Assembly: GCF_019634845.1 (NCBI RefSeq)
Contig: NZ_JAHCAQ010000004.1
Coordinates: 124,001 to 188,000 of the forward strand
Direction of reading: 5' to 3'
Length of the DNA: 64,000 nucleotides
Source: Dokdonella sp.
Lineage (GTDB): Bacteria; Pseudomonadota; Gammaproteobacteria; Xanthomonadales; Rhodanobacteraceae
Every line of letters starts with the position of its first letter. Position 1 is the stretch's first letter. The position numbers were made by a program, and so were the translations under genes. Of the stretch, positions 1 to 7,499 are shown one piece after another. The notes beneath the pieces were generated by a model. It had not been told where the DNA came from. It did not search any database and worked only from the letters and a program-made list of their open reading frames with translations.

Positions 1-239
1 AGGCGGAAGGCCGCGCCTTCCGCCTGCACGGCGGTCGCAATCGCGGCGCGCTCGGCGCAACCGCCGACCGGATAGGCCGCGTTCTCGACGTTGCAGCCGG
101 TGTAGAGCTGGCCGCTGGCCGAGCGCAGCGCCGCGCCGACATTGAGCCGCGAGTAGGGTGCATAGGCCTGGCGCGCTGCCGCGTCGGCGCGCGCGCGCAG
201 CTCGTCCATGCCGTCAGCCGGGGCGGGCGCCTCGCTCAT
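1..239 (-). CDS. cdd: Cytidine deaminase, C-terminus cut by window edge
   Basis: Only the first 79 residues are present; the frame runs off the left edge. Cytidine deaminase converts cytidine and deoxycytidine to uridine forms in pyrimidine salvage. Visible are YAPYS and VGAAL (residues 26-38), GCNVENAAYP (48-57), whose Asn and Glu bind ribose in the family, and CAERAAI (61-67), which carries the first zinc Cys and the catalytic Glu. The PCxxC zinc motif lies outside the window. The ATG overlaps the ilvE stop as ATGA, so the gene is probably translated by coupling to ilvE. Confidence 0.9.
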   Translation of the reverse strand, partial: MSEAPAPADGMDELRARADAAARQAYAPYSRLNVGAALRSASGQLYTGCNVENAAYPVGGCAERAAIATAVQAEGAAFR

Positions 240-1153
240 AGCGGTTCGAGCCAGCCCCAGCGATCCTCGGTCCTGCCGTCGAACAGGCCGAAGAACAGTT
301 CCTGCAGGCGATGCGTAAGCGGGCCCGGCTTGCCGGCGCCGACCGGTTTGCCGTCGACCGAGCGGATCGGCGTGATCTCGGCGGCGGTGCCGCACATGAA
401 CAGCTCGTCGCACAGGTACAGGTATTCGCGCGGGATGTCGCGCTCGACCACTTCGATGCCGTGCGTGCGCGCCAGCGTGATCAGCGTGTTGCGGGTGATG
501 CCGTTGAGCAGCGCCGCGCTCACTGGCGTGGTGTGCAGCGCGCCGTCGAACACGAGGAACAGGTTCTCGCCGGCGCCCTCGCTCAGCAGGCCGGTGGAGG
601 CCAGGGCGATGCCCTCGCCGAAACCGAGCCGGCGCGCTTCGCGCGCGACGAGCTGGCCCGACAGGTAGTTGCCACCGGCCTTGGCACCGGCCGGGATCGT
701 GTTCGGCGCGAAGCGCTGCCAGCTCGACACGCAGGCGTCGATGCCCGCTTCGAGCACGCCGGCGCCGAGATAAGCGCCCATGTCCCAGCAGGCCACCGCG
801 ACATCGGTCGGCGTCTGCGCCGACAGGCCGAAGCCGCCGAGGCCGCGGAATGCGATCGGCCGCAGATAACACTGCTGGAAACCGTTGGCCTTGACGATGG
901 CGCGGCAGGCCGCGTTGATGTCGTCGATCGAGTAGGGCAGCGCGATGTCGTAGATCTTGGCCGAGTGGAACAGGCGCTTGTTGTGGTCGGTGAGGCGGAA
1001 GATCGCCGGACCCTTGCTGGTTTCATAGCAGCGGATGCCCTCGAACACCGACGAACCGTAGTGCAGCGCATGCGCCATCACGTGCACGGTGGCTTCGGCC
1101 CACGGCTTGATCGCGCCGTTGTGCCAGATGAACGGGGGGTATTGCTGCGCCAT
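236..1153 (-). CDS. ilvE: Branched-chain amino acid aminotransferase
   Basis: The 305-residue protein is a fold-type IV PLP aminotransferase that makes or degrades Leu, Ile and Val using glutamate/2-oxoglutarate. The N-terminus MAQQYPPFIWHNG followed by HALHYGSSVFEGIRCY is typical of IlvE. The PLP lysine lies in GAKAGGNYL near residue 158, and SEGAGENLF follows near 195. Length matches the family. The frame stays open far upstream on this strand, antisense to asnB, but homology begins at the ATG at 1153, so the upstream part is not coding. The stop overlaps the cdd start. Confidence 0.93.
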   Translation of the reverse strand: MAQQYPPFIWHNGAIKPWAEATVHVMAHALHYGSSVFEGIRCYETSKGPAIFRLTDHNKRLFHSAKIYDIALPYSIDDINAACRAIVKANGFQQCYLRPIAFRGLGGFGLSAQTPTDVAVACWDMGAYLGAGVLEAGIDACVSSWQRFAPNTIPAGAKAGGNYLSGQLVAREARRLGFGEGIALASTGLLSEGAGENLFLVFDGALHTTPVSAALLNGITRNTLITLARTHGIEVVERDIPREYLYLCDELFMCGTAAEITPIRSVDGKPVGAGKPGPLTHRLQELFFGLFDGRTEDRWGWLEPL

Positions 1154-1209
1154 GGCCACGGCTCCGGACAGGGAACGCGAATGATAGCAGCGCGCCGCGT
1201 GCGGCCGGC

Positions 1210-1761
1210 TCAGCCATCGAGCCAGTAGCAGCCGGCCTCGTCGTAGACGCCAAAATGCACGCTGCGCTGGCCGCCCTCGGCGGCGCCGCCGGTGCGCAGG
1301 TCGAAGCCGTCGGGCGCCGCGTCGAGTGACAGCAGCGGCGCATCCACCAGTGCGCGCAATTCGGCCATGCGTTGCCGCGCCGCGCTGCCGCTGATGCCGG
1401 CCCACTGCATCGCGGCGGCGATCGCGTTGGCGTCGTGGCGCGCAATGGCCGCCAGCACGCGCTCGCGCAGCTCGGCAGCGCTGCGCGCGCATTCGTCGGC
1501 GCGTGGCCGTTCGGCCGCCGGCGCCGCGCCAGGCGCGCCGATCGCACTGGCCTCCTCGCCGCAGCGCAGGCCGCTGAACACGATTTCGCCGTTGTGGCCC
1601 ACGCAGCGGTGCACGCGCTGGCCGGCGTCGGCGACGACCTGGCCCGGCAGAGCCGACGCGACCAGCAGCACCGCCAGCAGCAGGTCGCCGCGGCGTCGCC
1701 GCCAGGCGGTGCTTGCGCGGGCCGCGCCGACGTGGTCTAGTTGGCGCATGTCTTCGCCCAT
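1210..1761 (-). CDS. Small exported protein, DUF4124-like
   Basis: This protein of about 183 residues has an Arg-rich N-terminus, a hydrophobic stretch GDLLLAVLLVASALPG and a likely cleavage after VVA, so it is probably exported to the periplasm. Just after the cleavage site comes VHRCVGHNGEIVFSGLRCG, which resembles the short DUF4124 module found at mature N-termini in gammaproteobacteria. The rest is Ala-rich with several Cys and ends in CYWLDG. The function is unknown. ATG 1761 and ATG 1749 are both possible starts; neither has a strong ribosome-binding site. It is 56 bases upstream of ilvE on the same strand. Confidence 0.65.
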   Translation of the reverse strand: MGEDMRQLDHVGAARASTAWRRRRGDLLLAVLLVASALPGQVVADAGQRVHRCVGHNGEIVFSGLRCGEEASAIGAPGAAPAAERPRADECARSAAELRERVLAAIARHDANAIAAAMQWAGISGSAARQRMAELRALVDAPLLSLDAAPDGFDLRTGGAAEGGQRSVHFGVYDEAGCYWLDG

Positions 1762-1886
1762 GCGCCCGATTGTGCCGCTCCCCGCCGCCGCTGTCGCGGC
1801 TGGCGTGCTGTGCAATCGTCGCAACAATAATCCGTGGCCGCCAAGCGGGGCTCGCGTGTAGGCGAAAGTTGCATACCGACACGATA

Positions 1887-1920
1887 CGAAGGCCCGCTCG
1901 AATGCGGGCCTTCGTCGTTT
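1887..1920 (+). terminator. Strong hairpin with short T tract before asnB
   Basis: Perfect 11-bp arms CGAAGGCCCGC (1887-1897) and GCGGGCCTTCG (1904-1914) enclose a 6-base loop and are followed by TCGTTT. The hairpin lies 89 bases before the asnB start. No gene reads into it from the left on the plus strand, so it is either the end of a short untranslated transcript or an attenuator-like leader of asnB. The T tract is weak. Confidence 0.5.
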
Positions 1921-2008
1921 CGGGGCCCGTCGCGTGGGGTTCGTCGCCGGAGGCGGCACGGAACGCCGCCTTCGTTTGCGCTTGCACGGACGCGACAGGA
2001 GAAACCTC

Positions 2009-3706
2009 ATGTGTTCGATCTTCGGAATGTTCGACCTGCAACCGGGTGACGACCTCGCCGCGCTGCGCCAGCAAGCGCTGGAGTGCTCGCGGCGTCAGCG
2101 TCATCGCGGCCCCGACTGGAGCGGCGTGTACGTCGATGCCGGCGTGATCCTCGTGCACGAGCGGCTCGCCATCGTCGATCCCGCCAGCGGTGCACAGCCG
2201 CTGCGCTCGCGCGATGGCGCGCTGGCATTGGCCGTCAACGGCGAGATCTACAACCAGGCCGAGCTGCGCGCGGCGAGCGGCTACGACTTCACCAGCGGTT
2301 CGGATTGCGAAGTGATCAACGCGCTGTATCGCGAGGCCGCCGGCCAGCCACCGGCGCACTGGCTCGCGCGGCTCAACGGCATCTTCGCCTTCGCCTTGTG
2401 GGATGGCGACCGTGGCCGCTATCTCATCGCGCGCGACCCGCTTGGCGTGTGCCCGCTGTATTGGGGCCACGACCTGCAGGGTCGCCTGTGCGTGGCTTCG
2501 GAGATGAAGGCACTGGTCGACCTGTGCGCCGACGTGCGCGAGTTCCCGCCGGGCCACGTCTACGACAGTGCCGATGGCACGCTCGCGCGCTGGTATCAGC
2601 GGCCGTGGCGCGACCATGCGCACACGCGTGGCGTGCGCGTCGAGCCGGCTGCGCTGCGAGCCGCGTTCGAGGCCGCCGTGCATCGCCAGCTCATGACCGA
2701 CGTACCCTACGGCGTGCTGCTGTCGGGCGGACTCGATTCCTCGCTCGTCGCCGCCTGCGCCGCGCGTTTTGCGCGCGCGCGCATCGAGGACGGCGATCGC
2801 AGCGAGGCCTGGTGGCCGCGCCTGCATTCGTTCGCGATCGGCCTCGACGGCTCGCCCGACCTGGCCGCCGCGCACATCGCCGCCGAGGCGCTGGGCACGG
2901 TCCACCACGCCTTCGTGTACAGCTTCGCCGAGGGACTCGATGCGCTGCCCGAGGTGATCCGCCACATCGAGACCTACGACGTGACGACGATCCGTGCCTC
3001 GACGCCGATGTTCCTGCTCGCGCGGCGCATCAAGGCGATGGGCGTGAAGATGGTGCTGTCGGGCGAGGGATCGGACGAGATCTTCGGCGGCTACCTGTAC
3101 TTCCACAAGGCGCCCTCGGCGCAGGCCTTCCACGACGAAACCGTGCGCAAGCTCGACGCGTTGCATGCCTACGACTGCCTGCGCGCGAACAAGGCGATGA
3201 TGGCCTGGGGCGTGGAAGCGCGCGTGCCGTTTCTCGACCTGGAGTTCCTCGATGTGGCGATGTCGATGGATGCCGCGCACAAGATGGCCGGTGTGCAGGC
3301 CGACGGCACGCGCCGCATCGAGAAGGCGGTGCTGCGCGAGGCGTTCGCCGGCGCGCTGCCCGAGTCGATCCTGTGGCGGCAGAAGGAACAATTCAGCGAC
3401 GGCGTCGGCTATGGCTGGATCGATGGCCTCAAGGCGCATGCCGAGCAGGCCGTGAGCGACCGCGAATTCGCCGCCGCCGCCGCGCGCTTCCCCTACAACA
3501 CGCCGGCGACCAAGGAAGCGTATTTCTACCGCGCGATCTTCGAGCGCCACTTCCCGGGCGCGGCCTGCGCCGCCACCGTGCCGGGCGGCAAGTCGATCGC
3601 CTGCTCGTCGCCGGCGGCACTGGCCTGGGATCCGGCCTTCGCCAACGCGGCCGATCCCTCCGGCCGTTCGGTTGCGGGCGTGCATGCAGCCGCAGTGGCG
3701 GGCTAG
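2009..3706 (+). CDS. asnB: Asparagine synthase B, glutamine-hydrolysing
   Basis: The 565-residue enzyme makes asparagine from aspartate, ATP and glutamine. The start is set by MCSIFGMF: Cys2 becomes the N-terminal glutaminase nucleophile, and an AGGAGA site lies just upstream. The class II amidotransferase domain covers about residues 1-190, with RHRGPDWSG and VNGEIYN. The synthetase domain follows with the ATP-pyrophosphatase loop LLSGGLDSSLV near 236-246 and LSGEGSDEIFGGY near 350. Length matches AsnB. The frame is open 25 codons further upstream, but that would bury the catalytic Cys and is rejected. It is convergent with metF. Confidence 0.95.
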   Translation: MCSIFGMFDLQPGDDLAALRQQALECSRRQRHRGPDWSGVYVDAGVILVHERLAIVDPASGAQPLRSRDGALALAVNGEIYNQAELRAASGYDFTSGSDCEVINALYREAAGQPPAHWLARLNGIFAFALWDGDRGRYLIARDPLGVCPLYWGHDLQGRLCVASEMKALVDLCADVREFPPGHVYDSADGTLARWYQRPWRDHAHTRGVRVEPAALRAAFEAAVHRQLMTDVPYGVLLSGGLDSSLVAACAARFARARIEDGDRSEAWWPRLHSFAIGLDGSPDLAAAHIAAEALGTVHHAFVYSFAEGLDALPEVIRHIETYDVTTIRASTPMFLLARRIKAMGVKMVLSGEGSDEIFGGYLYFHKAPSAQAFHDETVRKLDALHAYDCLRANKAMMAWGVEARVPFLDLEFLDVAMSMDAAHKMAGVQADGTRRIEKAVLREAFAGALPESILWRQKEQFSDGVGYGWIDGLKAHAEQAVSDREFAAAAARFPYNTPATKEAYFYRAIFERHFPGAACAATVPGGKSIACSSPAALAWDPAFANAADPSGRSVAGVHAAAVAG

Positions 3707-3767
3707 GGCCGCACGGTTGCCGCCCGGCGTCGCGCGCATCGGCGCCGGGGGGTGGTGGCGGTGCGCT

Positions 3768-4607
3768 TCAGTCGCGGCTGCGCATGCGCTCGAGCACCGC
3801 GAGCGTGGGCTTGCTGCGGTTGAGCGTGTAGAAGTGCAGGCCCGGCGCGCCGCCGGCGACGAGGCGGTCGCACAGCTCGGCCACCACGTCGGCGGCAAGT
3901 TCGCGGATCGCGTGCGCATCGTCACCGAGCGCGTGCAGGCGCTTGCCGAGCCAGCGCGGAATCTCCGCGCCGCACAGGTCCGAGAAGCGCTTGAGCTGGG
4001 TGAAGTTGGCGATCGGCATGATGCCGGGCGTGATCGGAATGTCGATGCCGAGCCGACGCACCGCATCGACGAAGCGGAAGTAGCCGTCGGCGTTGTAGAA
4101 GTACTGCGTGATCGCGCCGTCGGCGCCGGCATCGACCTTGGCCTTGAAGTGGCGCAGGTCGGCATGCGCGTCGTCGGCCTGCGGATGCACCTCGGGGTAG
4201 CACGCCACCTCGATGTGAAAATGCCCGTCGTGCTCGCGCCGGATGAAGTCGACGAGGTCGCTCGCGTAACGGAAGTCGCCGTGGCTGGCCATGCCCGAGG
4301 GCAGGTCGCCGCGCAGGGCGACGATGCGGCGGCAGCCCATGTGACGGTAGTCCGCGAGAAGGCTGGCGATTTCCGCGCGCGTACCGCCCATGCACGACAG
4401 GTGCGGTGCGGCGTCGAGGGCGTGTACCTCGCGCAGACGGCGGATCGTCTCGGGTGTGTAGTTGAGCGTCGAGCCGCCAGCGCCGAAGGTGCAGCTCACG
4501 TAGTCGGGGTGCAGCGACTTGAGCCTCGGCAGCGCGGCTTCGAGCGCATCGCGCTGCTCGTCGGTCTTGGGCGGAAAGAACTCGAACGAAAGTGGAACGT
4601 GGGCCAT
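3768..4607 (-). CDS. metF: Methylenetetrahydrofolate reductase
   Basis: The 279-residue flavoenzyme reduces 5,10-methylene-THF to 5-methyl-THF, the methyl donor for methionine synthesis. The start MAHVPLSFEFFPPKT contains the conserved SFEFFPPK with the catalytic Glu. Other family blocks are SCTFGAGGS, RGDLPSG, ITQYFYNADGYFRFVD and PGIMPI. Length is close to E. coli MetF (296). Upstream lies a palindrome shared with ahcY and metK, so regulation with the SAM cycle is likely. Confidence 0.95.
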   Translation of the reverse strand: MAHVPLSFEFFPPKTDEQRDALEAALPRLKSLHPDYVSCTFGAGGSTLNYTPETIRRLREVHALDAAPHLSCMGGTRAEIASLLADYRHMGCRRIVALRGDLPSGMASHGDFRYASDLVDFIRREHDGHFHIEVACYPEVHPQADDAHADLRHFKAKVDAGADGAITQYFYNADGYFRFVDAVRRLGIDIPITPGIMPIANFTQLKRFSDLCGAEIPRWLGKRLHALGDDAHAIRELAADVVAELCDRLVAGGAPGLHFYTLNRSKPTLAVLERMRSRD

Positions 4608-4636
4608 CGGTGGGTCCGTGCGGCGACAGGCGCGCA

Positions 4637-4660
4637 CTATATCTCTTTGTGCGGATATAG
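4637..4660. promoter_or_regulatory. Palindromic operator of metF, shared with ahcY and metK
   Basis: The 24-bp site has perfect 7-bp arms CTATATC (4637-4643) and GATATAG (4654-4660) with a 10-bp spacer, 30 bases before the metF ATG. Read toward metF, its core ATCCGCACAAAGAGATATA aligns over 19 positions with sites before ahcY and metK. The GATATAG half could be part of a -10 element, as expected for a repressor site. An ArsR-type SAH sensor such as SahR is a plausible but unproven binder. Confidence 0.6.
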
Positions 4661-4695
4661 AGATAGATGGCTGGGCCGGCGCGATGCGCCGCGGG

Positions 4696-4884
4696 CTAGA
4701 ACCACACGATCAGGGCCAGGCTCAGCAGGCCGTACAGCACGATGACGGTCCAGAAGTCCGCCGGCTCCTCGTCGCGCACGATCTCGCGCAGGCGCCAGCC
4801 AGCCTTGGCGCTGACGCGGCCGCGCACGAGCGCGAGCACGACGTACAGGCCCAGCATTGCACCGAGCAGGTCGAACAGGCTCAT
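4696..4884 (-). CDS. Small inner-membrane protein
   Basis: The 62-residue protein has two hydrophobic segments, DLLGAMLGLYVVLALV (about 5-20) and FWTVIVLYGLLSLALIVWF (about 43-62), joined by a charged loop containing RLREIVRDEEP. The ATG overlaps the stop of the neighbouring small membrane gene as ATGA, which supports both frames and suggests coupled translation. I do not recognise the family. Confidence 0.6.
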   Translation of the reverse strand: MSLFDLLGAMLGLYVVLALVRGRVSAKAGWRLREIVRDEEPADFWTVIVLYGLLSLALIVWF

Positions 4885-5159
4885 TGGCGTGCTGCCACGA
4901 GCCACACGATGACCAGTCGCAGCAAGCCCAGCGCGGCCAGGACGAGGCCGCTCGGCACCGCGACGATCATGAGCAGGCCGAGGCCGATCGGATTGCCGTC
5001 GGCCGGCCCGAACCAGATCGCCAGTTGCAGCGGCAGGTAGCCGAGCAGGGCCAGCGCGAGGCCGCCACCGAGCATCCAGGCCGCGCCGCGCAGTTGCGTC
5101 TGGCGGCGCCGGGCGGCGTCGGACGATGGTGGCGCTGCGCGATGGCGCGATGGATTCAT
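4881..5159 (-). CDS. Small inner-membrane protein
   Basis: The 92-residue protein starts MNPSRHRAAPPSSDAARRR, a basic N-terminus, followed by two hydrophobic stretches: WMLGGGLALALLGYLPLQLAIWF (about 28-50) and IGLGLLMIVAVPSGLVLAALGLLRLVIVWLV (about 58-88). It overlaps the next small membrane gene by four bases. The divergent DUF3228 gene begins 93 bases away. Function is not recognisable. No strong ribosome-binding site precedes the ATG. Confidence 0.55.
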   Translation of the reverse strand: MNPSRHRAAPPSSDAARRRQTQLRGAAWMLGGGLALALLGYLPLQLAIWFGPADGNPIGLGLLMIVAVPSGLVLAALGLLRLVIVWLVAARQ

Positions 5160-5252
5160 TGCGATCGTCCCGTGGCCGCGGCCATGCACGGCGACGCGCC
5201 GCGCGCTTGCCATTATGCTCGCGGTTTGCCCCCGCGCAGAGCGCCCGTGCCG

Positions 5253-5807
5253 ATGTCGATCGTCCTTACCGAATTCGCGCGCGCGCGGCTGTTCCCGCGC
5301 GATGGACGCCGCACCGCGATCCAGGACTGCAGCGCCGAGGATTTCGTCGGCCACCTCAATCGGCAGCTGCCCGAGGTCGTGCTCGATGGCTATGCGCCAT
5401 TCTGCAAGCTGCACGTGCATCGCAACTGGACCGCCACGCGCTGTTCGGTGATCGCGATCAGCGAGGCCAACCGCCACCTGCTGCGCAGCGGCTACGAGGC
5501 GCGCACGCGCGAGGAGCTCGCCGTGCTCGGGCGCTGGTTCGAGGGCGTCGAGCCGCCGCGCGCGACCTATCTGCTCCCGATCCTCTACGACCGCGCGCAA
5601 CTGGCCCGCGAGGGCACCGCGATCGAGGCCGACTGGGGCATCGTCGGCTGCCTCTACACACTCGAGCCGCGCGAGATCCCGATGGCGCCGATCACGATGC
5701 TGCGCAATGCGCTCGGCGTCGCCGAGGGCGGCTCGGGCGTGCCGCTCGATCGCGCGGCCTACCGGCGCAGTGTCGAGTTCTGGGAGCGGCATGCGAACTG
5801 GCGCTGA
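5253..5807 (+). CDS. DUF3228 family protein
   Basis: The 184-residue soluble protein matches DUF3228 as I recall it: an N-terminal LTEFARARLFPR, then DGYAPFCKLHVHRNWTAT, EADWGIVGCLY, and a closing block with PITMLRNALGVAEGGSGVPL and RSVEFWERHA. No catalytic function is established for this family. The ATG at 5253 starts at the conserved N-terminus; an in-frame GTG lies two codons earlier. It runs in the same direction as the next permease gene, 45 bases away. Confidence 0.7.
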   Translation: MSIVLTEFARARLFPRDGRRTAIQDCSAEDFVGHLNRQLPEVVLDGYAPFCKLHVHRNWTATRCSVIAISEANRHLLRSGYEARTREELAVLGRWFEGVEPPRATYLLPILYDRAQLAREGTAIEADWGIVGCLYTLEPREIPMAPITMLRNALGVAEGGSGVPLDRAAYRRSVEFWERHANWR

Positions 5808-5852
5808 GGCGGCCTGCGACTGCGCGGCGTGCCTGTCTGCGGGCGTGACGCG

Positions 5853-6695
5853 ATGCTGAACCTTGCCGCCGCGGTCGTCTGCAGCGTGCTGGTGTCGGTG
5901 CTGCTCAAGCTCGCGCCGCGCTGGCGCATCGGCATCGATCAGGCGGTGGCGTGGAACTACCTCGTCGCCGGTGGCGCGAGCCTGGTGTTGCTCGCGCCGC
6001 AAGCCTCGCCCGAACTGCCCGCGCGGCTGCCGTGGCCGGTGCTCGGCGCGCTCGGCGTGTTGCTGCCGACGATCTTCCTTGTGCTGGCGCGCGCAGTGCG
6101 CGAAGCCGGCATCGCGCGCAGCGACGTGGCGCAGCGGCTGTCGCTGCTGTTGCCGCTGCTCGCCGCGTTCGTGCTGTTCGGCGAACGCCTGAGCGCACTC
6201 AAGCTCGCGGCTGCCGCGCTCGGGCTGGTCGCGCTCGCCGCGCTGACATGGCGCGGCGCTGACGCGGCGGCCGCGCCGCGCGGCAGTGCGCGGTGGTTGC
6301 TGCTGGTGTTCGTGGGTTTCGGCGTGATCGACATCCTGTTCAAGCGCCTCGCCGCGGGCGGTCTGGCCTTCGGCGCGGTCCTGCCGGTGGTATTCGCGCT
6401 CGCCTTCGTGGTTGCGGCCGCGATCGTGCTGCTGCGCCGGCGCCGACCCGACTGGCGCAGCGCCGCGGGCGGTCTCGTGCTCGGGGTCCTCAATTTCGGC
6501 AACATCCTGTTCTACCTGCGCGCGCATCGCGCCTTGCCCGATGCGCCCGCGCTCGTGTTCGCGGGCATGAACCTCGGCGTGGTCGCACTCGGCGCCATGC
6601 TCGGCCTGCTCGTGTTCCACGAGCGCCTGAGTCGCCTCAATCTGCTCGGCCTCGGCCTCGCGCCGGTCGCGATCGTGCTGCTCGTGCGCGGGTGA
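5853..6695 (+). CDS. EamA/DMT-type membrane transporter
   Basis: The 280-residue protein is almost entirely hydrophobic, with about nine or ten membrane helices in two halves, as in the drug/metabolite transporter superfamily. EamA-like features are SDVAQRLSLLLPLLAAFVLFGERLS near residue 95 and a second-half equivalent ending in LLVFHERLSRLNLLGLGLAP. The substrate cannot be deduced. ATG 5853 was chosen; an in-frame GTG at 5829 would add eight residues before the first helix. Confidence 0.75.
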   Translation: MLNLAAAVVCSVLVSVLLKLAPRWRIGIDQAVAWNYLVAGGASLVLLAPQASPELPARLPWPVLGALGVLLPTIFLVLARAVREAGIARSDVAQRLSLLLPLLAAFVLFGERLSALKLAAAALGLVALAALTWRGADAAAAPRGSARWLLLVFVGFGVIDILFKRLAAGGLAFGAVLPVVFALAFVVAAAIVLLRRRRPDWRSAAGGLVLGVLNFGNILFYLRAHRALPDAPALVFAGMNLGVVALGAMLGLLVFHERLSRLNLLGLGLAPVAIVLLVRG

Positions 6696-6771
6696 GCGCG
6701 GCAGTGCCTGCACCGTCGCGCCCGCCTGCCGCTATGCTGTGGCGATCGACGCGACCCTGGGTGCAGGCATC

Positions 6772-7092
6772 ATGACGGCAGCTTTCCGCAGCGAGGACGA
6801 GGCGCAGCGCATCACGCTGGTGTTCAGTGGGCGGCTCGACACCGCCGCGGCGATGAACCTGCAGGACGCCGTACTGGCGCGCATCCACGCGGTCGCGCCC
6901 GGGCAGATTCTGCGTTTCGATCTCGGTGCGGTCGAGTTCGTGGCCTCGAGCTTCCTGCGCCTGTGCATCCAGGCCACGCGCGCGCTCGGCAACGAACGCT
7001 TCGAGCTGGCGCGGCCCACGCCGCTCGTGCGCGAAGTGTTCACGATGGCCGGGCTCGATCAGCACCTGCGCATCGTCGATCCGGGCGCGTGA
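6772..7092 (+). CDS. STAS-domain anti-anti-sigma factor
   Basis: The 106-residue protein is a single STAS domain like SpoIIAA/RsbV. It starts with ITLVFSGRLDTAAAMNLQDAV and continues through RFDLGAVEFVASSFLRLC to VREVFTMAGLDQHLRI. In this family the Ser of a DSS/DSSG motif is phosphorylated by the partner kinase. Here the site reads VASSF: Ser is kept but the preceding Asp is Ala. The gene overlaps the next anti-sigma-kinase gene as GTGA, so the two are a likely partner-switching pair. An in-frame GTG at 6739 is an alternative start. Confidence 0.82.
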   Translation: MTAAFRSEDEAQRITLVFSGRLDTAAAMNLQDAVLARIHAVAPGQILRFDLGAVEFVASSFLRLCIQATRALGNERFELARPTPLVREVFTMAGLDQHLRIVDPGA

Positions 7093-7493
7093 CCGACGTC
7101 GCGCCCGGCCACTGGCAGGTCACGGCCGACAACAGCGGCCTGGCGCGCCTGCAGCAGCAGGCGGCGGCCTGGCTCGACGGGGCCGGTGTCGCAGCGCGCT
7201 GTGCGCAGCACGTGCTGCTCGCGCTCGACGAACTGGCCGCCAACGTCGTGCAACACGGTGTGGGGGCGAGCTGGATCAGCCTGCGCCTGGCGCTCGACGC
7301 CGACGCCATCGAGCTCGAACTGCACGACGATGGCGTGGCTTTCGATCCGACCGGCCATGCCGTCAGCGCGGCTGCCGCGCCGACGCTCGGGGGCTATGGC
7401 CTGAAGCTCGTGCGCCAGCTGGCGTGCGCGTTCGAATATGCCCGTGCTGCCGACAATTGCGTGCGCCTGCGGTTGGCCTGCGAGCGCGACTGA
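7089..7493 (+). CDS. Anti-sigma-factor-type Ser/Thr kinase (HATPase_c_2)
   Basis: The 134-residue protein is a GHKL ATPase domain like SpoIIAB/RsbW. It shows the N box LALDELAANVVQHG (about 40-53), the G1 box HDDGVAFDPT (about 80) and the G2 box LGGYGLKLVRQLACAFEYAR (about 100-119). Such proteins phosphorylate STAS partners and sequester a target. It begins at GTG 7089 inside the STAS stop, giving translational coupling. It ends six bases before the convergent SpoIIE-type phosphatase gene, so it probably belongs to the same signalling circuit. Confidence 0.85.
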   Translation: MTDVAPGHWQVTADNSGLARLQQQAAAWLDGAGVAARCAQHVLLALDELAANVVQHGVGASWISLRLALDADAIELELHDDGVAFDPTGHAVSAAAAPTLGGYGLKLVRQLACAFEYARAADNCVRLRLACERD

Positions 7494-7499
7494 GTCGCG

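Noticed and set aside
1154..4165. Very long open frame on the minus strand continuing upstream of ilvE, antisense to asnB and part of metF
   Set aside because: High GC leaves antisense frames open. The translation has Arg/Ala-rich, low-complexity composition and asnB on the plus strand is a clear gene.
5160..6713. Long minus-strand frame opposite the DUF3228 and EamA genes
   Set aside because: Its composition is His/Glu/Arg-rich shadow sequence. Only the last 92 residues form a plausible small membrane protein.
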